From an uncultured Oscillospiraceae bacterium (GTDB lineage: Bacteria; Bacillota_A; Clostridia; Oscillospirales; Acutalibacteraceae), in the NCBI GenBank assembly GCA_900554165.1, contig USGR01000014.1:1-11361 (forward strand): a DNA stretch of 11,361 nt, given 5' to 3'. A program made the position numbers and the translations under genes. Positions 5,762 through 11,361 of the stretch are shown here, one piece after another. Under the pieces are notes generated by a model that did no database searches, was not told where the DNA came from, and saw only the letters and a list, made by a program, of their open reading frames with translations. Within the stretch, counting starts at the first letter, position 1; each line of letters starts with the position of its first letter.

Positions 5762-7543
5762 ATGTCTGAGACAATTAAGGGAATGAAAAGGACGCATTAC
5801 TGCGGTGAGATAACCGAGTCTGACATTGGCAAAGAGGTGACAGTATTCGGCTGGGTGCAGCGCCAGCGCGATTTGGGCCAGTTAATATTTATAGATTTGC
5901 GCGACCGCACCGGCATAGTGCAGCTCAGCTTTGACGACAGCACCGACAGAGATGTGTTTGACAAGGCATGGCATATGCGTTCTGAGTATGTTGCCGCCGC
6001 ACGCGGCGTTGTTATGAAGCGCGCTTCGGTTAATACGGAAATTCCGACGGGCAGCGTTGAGATAAAGGTAAGCGAGCTGCGTCTTCTTGCTTCATCTGAG
6101 ACTACGCCGTTTGAGATTGTGAAGGACTCTGACGTTAAGGAGGATTTGCGTCTTAAATACAGATATCTTGATTTGCGCCGGCCGGAGATGCAGGAGGCTA
6201 TAATATTAAGAAGCAAGATAGTAAAATCAGTGCGCGATTATTTTGACGAAAACGGATTTATTGAGATAGAAACTCCAATACTTATAAAATCCACACCGGA
6301 GGGCGCGAGGGACTATTTGGTCCCGTCGCGCGTGCACAACGGAAGCTTTTTTGCATTGCCGCAGTCGCCGCAGCTTTATAAGCAGCTGCTTATGCTGTCC
6401 GGCTTTGACAGATATTATCAGGTGGCGCGGTGCTTCAGGGACGAAGACCTGCGCGCCGACCGCCAGCCGGAGTTTACCCAGGTGGATATAGAAATGTCAT
6501 TTGTCGATGAAAACGACATCATGACGGTAAACGAGGGACTTGTAAAGCTGCTCATGAAGAAATACTGCGATGTGGATGTTAAGCTTCCGCTGCGCAGGAT
6601 TACATATAAAGAGGCGATGGAAAAGTACGGCTCCGACAAGCCGGATACGCGCTTTGGTCTGGAGCTTATAGACCTTGCAGGAGAACTGCAGGGCTGCGAG
6701 TTCAAAGTCTTTTCTTCCGCTCTCGAGGCGGGTGGCAGCGTCAAGACGATAAACGTAAAGGGCGCCGCAGGCACACTCACCCGCAAGGAGATAGACAAGC
6801 TTACGGCGTGGGTTAAGGACTATGGCGCAAAAGGTATTGCCTTTACACGCGTGACAGAAGAAGCGCGCTCATCATCTTTTGAAAAATTCCTTACAGAGGA
6901 AGAAATGGGACGGATAAATGCCAAAACCGGCTGTGAGACGGGCGACGTTCTGCTTATTATAGCCGATGCTGATGCAAAAGTAGTCAGCGCCTCTCTCGGC
7001 GCGCTGAGGTGCGAGATAGCCCGCAAACTTGACCTCATACCGCAGGATACGTTCGATTTGCTTTGGGTGACGGAGTTCCCGCTGTTTGAATATGACAAAG
7101 AGACCGACTCATATTCCGCCATGCACCATCCATTCACGGCGCCAATGGAGGAAGATATTCCGCTGCTTGACAGCGATATCGGCAGCGTTCGTGCCCGTGC
7201 CTTTGACCTCGTTATAAATGGCAACGAAGCGGGCGGCGGTTCGGTGAGAATAAACGACACCGCGCTTCAGGCAAAGATGTTTGAAAAGCTCGGTTTTACA
7301 GAAGAGGATGCAAATGCCCGATTTGGATTTTTGATAGATGCTTTCAAATACGGTGCACCGCCGCACGGCGGTATGGCGTACGGCCTTGATAGGGTCGTTA
7401 TGATAATGCTGGGCCGAGAATCAATAAGAGACGTTATAGCATTTCCAAAAGTAGCAAGCTCTGCAGAACTTATGAGCGGTGCTCCTGATGTGGTGGATAA
7501 GGAGCAGCTTGACGAGCTTGGCATAATGCTTAAGCAGGATTAG
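5762..7543 (+). CDS. aspS: Aspartyl-tRNA synthetase
   Basis: This 593-residue class IIb synthetase charges tRNA-Asp. The N-terminal OB-fold anticodon domain contains GWVQRQRDLGQLIFIDLRDR (30-49). Motif 1 is GFIEIETP (165-172). QSPQLYKQ (201-208) binds aspartate. Motif 2 is RCFRDEDLRADRQPEFTQVD (223-242). The bacterial GAD insertion spans roughly 290-430, and motif 3 is GMAYGLDR (537-544). The length is normal for bacterial AspRS. The Leu in RRDLG-type position, where non-discriminating enzymes often have His, suggests a tRNA-Asp-specific enzyme, though this is inferred from memory of characterised enzymes. ATG 5762 is preferred, giving the start MSETIKGMKRTHYCGE. ATG 5783 is an alternative, with AAGGGA directly against it. 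It is paired with hisS, as in many Firmicutes. Confidence 0.95.
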   Translation: MSETIKGMKRTHYCGEITESDIGKEVTVFGWVQRQRDLGQLIFIDLRDRTGIVQLSFDDSTDRDVFDKAWHMRSEYVAAARGVVMKRASVNTEIPTGSVEIKVSELRLLASSETTPFEIVKDSDVKEDLRLKYRYLDLRRPEMQEAIILRSKIVKSVRDYFDENGFIEIETPILIKSTPEGARDYLVPSRVHNGSFFALPQSPQLYKQLLMLSGFDRYYQVARCFRDEDLRADRQPEFTQVDIEMSFVDENDIMTVNEGLVKLLMKKYCDVDVKLPLRRITYKEAMEKYGSDKPDTRFGLELIDLAGELQGCEFKVFSSALEAGGSVKTINVKGAAGTLTRKEIDKLTAWVKDYGAKGIAFTRVTEEARSSSFEKFLTEEEMGRINAKTGCETGDVLLIIADADAKVVSASLGALRCEIARKLDLIPQDTFDLLWVTEFPLFEYDKETDSYSAMHHPFTAPMEEDIPLLDSDIGSVRARAFDLVINGNEAGGGSVRINDTALQAKMFEKLGFTEEDANARFGFLIDAFKYGAPPHGGMAYGLDRVVMIMLGRESIRDVIAFPKVASSAELMSGAPDVVDKEQLDELGIMLKQD

Positions 7544-7583
7544 TAAACGGCTGTGTAGCGGCAATAAAATAAATTATATTAAA

Positions 7584-7624
7584 GTAAAAATGACTCCTGC
7601 AAATAAAGCAGGAGTCATTTTTAC
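7584..7624. terminator. Bidirectional intrinsic terminator with perfect 17-bp stem
   Basis: The left arm 7584-7600 and right arm 7608-7624 are perfect reverse complements around the loop AAATAAA. The GC core (GACTCCTGC/GCAGGAGTC) is flanked by an A-run and a T-run, so it can terminate in both directions. It ends the aspS transcript and also faces the convergent lipoprotein gene that stops at 7787. Confidence 0.92.
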
Positions 7625-7786
7625 TGGTGGATTTAGGAAAATAAATTTAGCTATTATATTAGTTAAAACAGTTTTAATTTCTGCGTGATAATTAAAATAA
7701 CGGGAAAATATCGCAAGATAAAACAAAAGGCATTAATTCAGCGTAAATGCGCTTATTAAATCCGAAAATACTTATTATAAAAAATC
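7625..7786. other. AT-rich convergent spacer
   Basis: This stretch lies between the terminator and the stop of the minus-strand gene. It contains a dyad TTAAAAC-A-GTTTTAA at 7663-7677 and an overlapping TTTTAATT/AATTAAAA pair (7672-7679 with 7690-7697). I see no gene in it. The dyads are AT-only or nearly so and may be meaningless. Confidence 0.4.
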
Positions 7787-9547
7787 TTAAGCATCAGCTT
7801 CTAAATAAGCTTCAGAATATAGCCCTGATGGCGTTAGCAAAACGATATTATTGTATTCATCGTAGATATCGCTTATATAGTCAATAATATCATTTAGGAA
7901 AAGGTCGTTAGCTATATCTGCGTCAATATTAATATAGGCAAAAGCGGGATTTCCGGCAACAGAAGATAGAAATTGATTTAGAGATTCTTTAAATTCTGAT
8001 ATACTTATAGCAGAAATAGAGGAAATTGAGACTGCCAAATCGTTCTGTTGTGTACTTTCTGACGCTGTGCTATCGGATGCGCTTTCCGAAGATACATGCC
8101 TCTGCACACTGGAAGAACTTTGACCATTGTCTGAGGCGGCTGTGCCGTCCTGAACGAAATTTGTGCCGGAAGAAGCAGAACTGTCAGATTCTGAGATACA
8201 TACTTTAGTATCACTTGATGTAAAAAAGCAGTCGGCTTCAAGCCCGCTTATAAAGTCTGAGCACGTTTCACCATTCCCAGATAATGGGAGAATTTTTATT
8301 CCGCTTTCAGTTAAAAGCCTATTATTTTCTTCATACAAATCGTCAATATAGTCAGCTTTAAAAACCGACCAGTCAACGCGCCCAATTCCGTCAACTGTCG
8401 AAATTATTTCATGTCCGCCCGGCTTGTTCTGGTAATACCAGCTTATTATAGGATGAGCCATTTCAAGCAGTATTGGGTTAACTGAAACACCGAGATTTAA
8501 TGTAGCAAAATCAGGCGATTGAACTATTTTGCGATAGTTCATAGTGCTTTCAAGCGAAGATGTATTTATAAGGGTCAGAGACAAAAATGCTTTATCTTGC
8601 CCGCTGAATGAATTGTTAGGCACTTCCTGCACCATTTGCGTATTAAGCTTTGGAAGGGATGAAAGCATAGTAGAATTTGATAAGCTGTCGGTCGGTACAA
8701 GTATAAACCCCTCTGCAGACAGTGAGGAAATCAGCCCTTCATGTGAACTGCTGCCAAAATACAGTCCAAATGTGTCTATAGGGAATGTCTGCGATACTCG
8801 TGTTATAATGCTGTTAGCATCCTGCGTTAAATCCACACAAAAGGTTTTTGCGGCATAAAGATAATCTAAAAGACAGGTATCGGTATTTACAGTGGAAAAA
8901 TAGCCAGGCGTGCACTTGTCGGCAAAATTTTCAAAAGCATAATTTACAGCGTCATCATAAGATACCCACAGATTTCGGACATCTACTGTTTCTTTTCCCT
9001 TAAGCACGTCGGCATCAAGTTGCCTTATGGTTTCACCGTCAAGACAGATTCCATTTGAAACAGACGCCATTGTAAAGGCAGTGTTAAATTCATAACCGCT
9101 GTCGTCGTATATTATAATTTTTTCTATCAAATCAGTATACTGAAGAAAGAGTTCATTATAACCTATGCTTTTAAAAAATACTCCGTACTCAGAAGCGCAA
9201 TACTGACGCCATGAATAATCGCTGTCGCCGTCCTCTAAAAAGATTGCGGCATCTTCTTCCCGTGCAACAAGTCCCTGCAGGCAGCGCAGCGCCGTTTTCA
9301 TACCGTCGTCTAAATCACTAATATCCACCACATAAACAGTGACGGCTTGCTTTGCCTTATATATAAGCTGCTGAAGCGTCATATTACCAATGGTTTGAGG
9401 ACCTCTTACATGTTTTTCCGTCGCGCCGGAGGATACAGATGATGAAGGCTGGCTTTGCAAAGGGCTATCCGTTCCAAGCTTACACCCACTTAAAGCCACC
9501 GAAACAGCCAATACAATGACTATAGCAGTCATAAGCCTGCGTATCAT
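7787..9547 (-). CDS. Lipoprotein, degenerate GxGYxYP-family-like protein
   Basis: This 586-residue protein starts at ATG 9547, fixed by GGAGGT (9559-9554) 6 bases upstream. An 18-residue longer reading would spoil the signal peptide. MIRRLMTAIVIVLAVSVALSGC is a lipoprotein signal: lipobox LSGC, lipidated Cys22, then a Ser-rich tether to about residue 45. The body resembles the GxGYxYP putative glycoside hydrolase family: ALRCLQGLVAREEDAAIFLE (86-105) with SWRQY (112-116), a domain around LLDYLYAAKTFCVDL, and NPILLEMAHPIISWYY (357-372). The eponymous motif is degenerate: DGIGRVDW (386-393) keeps GxG but not Tyr or Tyr-Pro. The Asp-rich DGDN-like site expected earlier appears as INTSS (327-331). 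A segment about one-third serine (452-516) interrupts the C-terminal part. It is probably surface-anchored, and enzymatic activity is doubtful. Family assignment is from memory. Confidence 0.6.
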   Translation of the reverse strand: MIRRLMTAIVIVLAVSVALSGCKLGTDSPLQSQPSSSVSSGATEKHVRGPQTIGNMTLQQLIYKAKQAVTVYVVDISDLDDGMKTALRCLQGLVAREEDAAIFLEDGDSDYSWRQYCASEYGVFFKSIGYNELFLQYTDLIEKIIIYDDSGYEFNTAFTMASVSNGICLDGETIRQLDADVLKGKETVDVRNLWVSYDDAVNYAFENFADKCTPGYFSTVNTDTCLLDYLYAAKTFCVDLTQDANSIITRVSQTFPIDTFGLYFGSSSHEGLISSLSAEGFILVPTDSLSNSTMLSSLPKLNTQMVQEVPNNSFSGQDKAFLSLTLINTSSLESTMNYRKIVQSPDFATLNLGVSVNPILLEMAHPIISWYYQNKPGGHEIISTVDGIGRVDWSVFKADYIDDLYEENNRLLTESGIKILPLSGNGETCSDFISGLEADCFFTSSDTKVCISESDSSASSGTNFVQDGTAASDNGQSSSSVQRHVSSESASDSTASESTQQNDLAVSISSISAISISEFKESLNQFLSSVAGNPAFAYINIDADIANDLFLNDIIDYISDIYDEYNNIVLLTPSGLYSEAYLEADA

Positions 9548-9553
9548 AGCGTT

Positions 9554-9559
9554 ACCTCC
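9554..9559 (-). promoter_or_regulatory. SD site fixing the lipoprotein start
   Basis: On the minus strand GGAGGT is followed by 6 bases and the ATG at 9547. This gives a protein that opens directly with a basic N-region and lipoprotein signal. Confidence 0.8.
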
Positions 9560-9589
9560 AACTCGTCCAAATAAAATTACACACATAAT

Positions 9590-9618
9590 AATATAATACA
9601 AAATTATATTGATTTCAA
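9590..9618 (-). promoter_or_regulatory. Candidate promoter for the lipoprotein gene
   Basis: Reading leftward, TTGAAA (plus positions 9613-9618) and TATATT (9590-9595) are spaced by 17 bases, and each matches 5 of 6 consensus positions. The leader would be about 35 bases. Confidence 0.6.
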
Positions 9619-9665
9619 CTTAATAATTTGTTAGGGACCGCCGTCATACAGCGTAAGCTTTTTAC

Positions 9666-9694
9666 TTGACAATATTTTTAGCGCAATATATACT
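9666..9694 (+). promoter_or_regulatory. Strong sigma-A promoter for trpB2
   Basis: TTGACA (9666-9671, perfect) and TATACT (9689-9694, 5 of 6) are separated by exactly 17 bases. The start would be near 9701, leaving about 70 bases before the ATG. That leader shows only short pairings such as GCCG/CGGC (9732-9735 with 9741-9744). It is too short for a T-box, and I see no Trp-codon leader peptide. Confidence 0.75.
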
Positions 9695-9770
9695 TTAATT
9701 TGCATAATAATTGTTTGTCAGTAGGCGTAAAGCCGTTTTCCGGCAGACTTAAATTGAAAGGACGAGTGTT

Positions 9771-11144
9771 ATGAGCAAGATACCGTACAGATTTTATCTT
9801 GAAGAGAAGGATATGCCGGAGACATGGTATAATGTACGCGCCGATATGAAAGTAAAATGTGCTCCGCTTATAAATCCAGCGACAATGAAGCCGGTGGAGA
9901 AAAAGGACCTCACTCCCGTATTCTGCGATGAGCTGGTAGACCAGGAGCTTGATGAAACTAATCGATATATTGAAATACCAGAGCCGGTGCGTGAGTTTTA
10001 TAAGATATACCGTCCATCTCCGCTTATACGCGCGTATAATCTTGAGAAAGCATTGAATACGCCGGCAAAAATCTATTATAAATTTGAGGGAAACAATACC
10101 TCCGGCAGCCATAAGCTCAATTCTGCCGCAGCACAGGCTTATTATGCCAAAAAAGAGGGAATGACGTCGCTTACGACAGAGACGGGAGCCGGACAGTGGG
10201 GCACAGCCTTGGCAATGGCCTGTGAATATTTCGGAATAGACCTCACTGTGTATATGGTTAAATCCAGTTTCGAGCAAAAACCGTACCGCAAGGCGGTAAT
10301 GAACACGTTCGGCGCTGATATAATACCAAGTCCGAGCGATACTACAGAGGTTGGACGCGCCATACTGAAAAATCATCCCGGCACCTCCGGCAGCCTTGGC
10401 TGCGCCATATCAGAAGCGGTAGAAAAGGCGGTATCCACCAAAAACTGCCGTTATGTATTAGGCTCGGTGCTAAATCAGGTGCTGCTGCATCAGTCGGTTA
10501 TAGGACTTGAATCCAAGACGGCAATGGAAAAGCTCGGCGAATATCCGGACATAGTAATAGGCTGCGCGGGCGGCGGCTCTAATTTGGGCGGGCTTATGTC
10601 GGCCTTTATGCAGGACAGGCTGCTCGGAAAGAAGCATCCGTATTTTATTGCTGTTGAGCCGGCATCGTGTCCGTCTCTTACCAGGGGCAAATTTGCATAT
10701 GATTTCTGCGACACTGGCCACATTACTCCGCTTGCCAAAATGTACACATTAGGCAGCGATTTTATACCGTCGCCGAACCACGCTGGCGGACTTCGCTATC
10801 ATGGAATGTCGCCGGTGCTTTCACAGCTGTATCACGACGGATATATAGATGAGGCTGTTTCAGTAAAGCAGACGGATGTATTTAAGGCGGCGACTTTCTT
10901 TGCGAAATATGAGACAATACTTCCCGCGCCGGAATCGTCGCACGCGATATATGCAGCGATAGAGGAAGCAAAGAAATGCAAGGAGTCGGGCGAGGCAAAA
11001 ACGATACTTTTCGGCCTCACCGGCACAGGGTACTTTGACATGGCGGCGTATATATCATATCAGGAAGGCACAATGAACGATTATATTCCTACGGATGAGG
11101 ATTTACAAAGAAGCTTTGATATGCTCCCTAAGGTAGACGCTTAA
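9771..11144 (+). CDS. trpB: Tryptophan synthase beta-like protein, TrpB2 type
   Basis: This 457-residue fold-type II PLP enzyme probably condenses indole (or a related nucleophile) with serine to give tryptophan. The N-terminal extension with YRFYLEEKDMPETWYNV is typical of the TrpB2 subgroup rather than of TrpB1. RPSPLIRA (81-88) leads to GSHKLNSA (112-119) with PLP Lys115. ETGAGQWG (137-144) supplies the catalytic Glu137. GGGSN (267-271) holds the PLP phosphate. GLTGTGYFD (415-423) is the segment that contacts the pyridine nitrogen, with Thr where Ser is usual. The length fits TrpB2 (about 430-460). The SD AAAGGA (9757-9762) is 8 bases upstream. No trpA or other trp gene is nearby, so it is a single-gene unit, perhaps for indole salvage. 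That role is inferred. Confidence 0.9.
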   Translation: MSKIPYRFYLEEKDMPETWYNVRADMKVKCAPLINPATMKPVEKKDLTPVFCDELVDQELDETNRYIEIPEPVREFYKIYRPSPLIRAYNLEKALNTPAKIYYKFEGNNTSGSHKLNSAAAQAYYAKKEGMTSLTTETGAGQWGTALAMACEYFGIDLTVYMVKSSFEQKPYRKAVMNTFGADIIPSPSDTTEVGRAILKNHPGTSGSLGCAISEAVEKAVSTKNCRYVLGSVLNQVLLHQSVIGLESKTAMEKLGEYPDIVIGCAGGGSNLGGLMSAFMQDRLLGKKHPYFIAVEPASCPSLTRGKFAYDFCDTGHITPLAKMYTLGSDFIPSPNHAGGLRYHGMSPVLSQLYHDGYIDEAVSVKQTDVFKAATFFAKYETILPAPESSHAIYAAIEEAKKCKESGEAKTILFGLTGTGYFDMAAYISYQEGTMNDYIPTDEDLQRSFDMLPKVDA

Positions 11145-11156
11145 AACAGCTTTAAT

Positions 11157-11185
11157 AAAAAACGCGGTTTCGGCCGCGTTTTTTT
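11157..11185 (+). terminator. Intrinsic terminator of trpB2
   Basis: AAAAAACGCGG (11157-11167) pairs with CCGCGTTTTTT (11174-11184) around TTTCGG, followed by a run of seven T's (11179-11185). It stands 12 bases after the trpB2 stop. The A-run on the left arm could also give weak activity in the other direction. Confidence 0.9.
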
Positions 11186-11251
11186 ACTTTAGACGTATAT
11201 AAAGATTACTTAGGCTTTAAAGCTTAAGTTCAGTTTATTTTTGAGTAAATA

Positions 11252-11260
11252 TGTTATAAT
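11252..11260 (+). promoter_or_regulatory. Extended -10 element of a downstream unit
   Basis: TG at 11252-11253, one base, then a perfect TATAAT at 11255-11260. The -35 region is weak (TTTA-rich near 11234-11239), as is common with extended -10 promoters. Transcription would run out of the window from about 11267. No start codon with an SD is seen before the window ends. Confidence 0.5.
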
Positions 11261-11312
11261 ATTAATTGCCTATTAAGCTGTCGAATAAAGCATAGGGATA
11301 TTAAATGTAGAA

Positions 11313-11347
11313 AACTAACAAATATTGTATCTAATTCAATGTTAGTT
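11313..11347. repeat. Inverted repeat near the window end
   Basis: AACTAACA (11313-11320) mirrors TGTTAGTT (11340-11347). An inner TTG/CAA pair could form past a 4-base bulge. It would lie about 45 bases into the transcript from the extended -10 element. No T-run follows inside the window, so it may be an operator or a leader structure rather than a terminator. Confidence 0.4.
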
Positions 11348-11361
11348 AACAAATAAAATAC

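Noticed and set aside
8026..8351. Two short plus-strand open frames inside the lipoprotein gene
   Set aside because: They lie opposite the Ser-rich coding segment, whose codon bias removes stops on the other strand. No domain or SD was seen.
9548..9601. Longer start for the lipoprotein gene (18 more residues)
   Set aside because: It would read through the SD and place a second hydrophobic stretch before the lipoprotein signal.
9678..10376. Long minus-strand open frame (232 codons) opposite the start of trpB2
   Set aside because: It is antisense to a clearly conserved PLP enzyme, contains no recognisable domain, has an odd Cys/Arg/His-rich composition and would begin inside trpB2. It is a shadow of codon use in trpB2.

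Overview
The window looks like a chromosomal segment from a Gram-positive member of the Bacillota, probably class Clostridia (an Oscillospirales- or Christensenellales-like gut anaerobe is my guess). Supporting signs are the mre/mrdA/minD/mgsA gene neighbourhood, strong AGGAGG-type Shine-Dalgarno (SD) sites, frequent GTG/TTG starts, sigma-A-like promoters and a lipobox lipoprotein. Base composition is moderate by eye (not counted), with AT-rich intergenic regions. I see no transposase, integrase, phage gene, CRISPR array, tRNA or rRNA.

Layout. Positions 1-3948 hold cell-shape and wall-synthesis genes: the 3' end of mreC, mreD (TTG start at 421), mrdA/PBP2 (962-2944) and, after a 257-base gap, a MinD-type ATPase (3202-3948). 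Positions 3984-7543 continue on the same strand with mgsA (methylglyoxal synthase), hisS and aspS. A perfect 17-bp stem terminator at 7584-7624 ends this run. On the opposite strand, 7787-9547 encodes a lipoprotein that resembles the GxGYxYP putative glycoside hydrolase family but lacks its signature motifs. Divergent from it is a stand-alone trpB2-type tryptophan synthase beta gene (9771-11144), with a near-consensus promoter and a good intrinsic terminator. The last ~175 bases are AT-rich, with a strong extended -10 element and an inverted repeat but no gene.

How the genes fit together. MreC, MreD and PBP2 are parts of the elongation machinery that inserts lateral-wall peptidoglycan. In many Clostridia this cluster continues with minC, minD, minE, rodA and mgsA. 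Here only the MinD-like gene and mgsA remain between mrdA and hisS, and the MinD-like protein lacks an obvious C-terminal membrane-targeting helix. hisS-aspS is a common Firmicutes pair. The lipoprotein and TrpB2 genes share only a promoter region and have no evident functional link.

Most of the window is ordinary housekeeping DNA, and I do not see a convincing undescribed system. The points most worth a second look are the motif-less GxGYxYP-like lipoprotein with a serine-rich insertion, the contracted min cluster with a MinD-like protein lacking a targeting helix, and small hairpins placed next to the ribosome binding sites of mreD, mgsA, hisS and aspS. The aspS hairpin lies between the only SD and the start codon.
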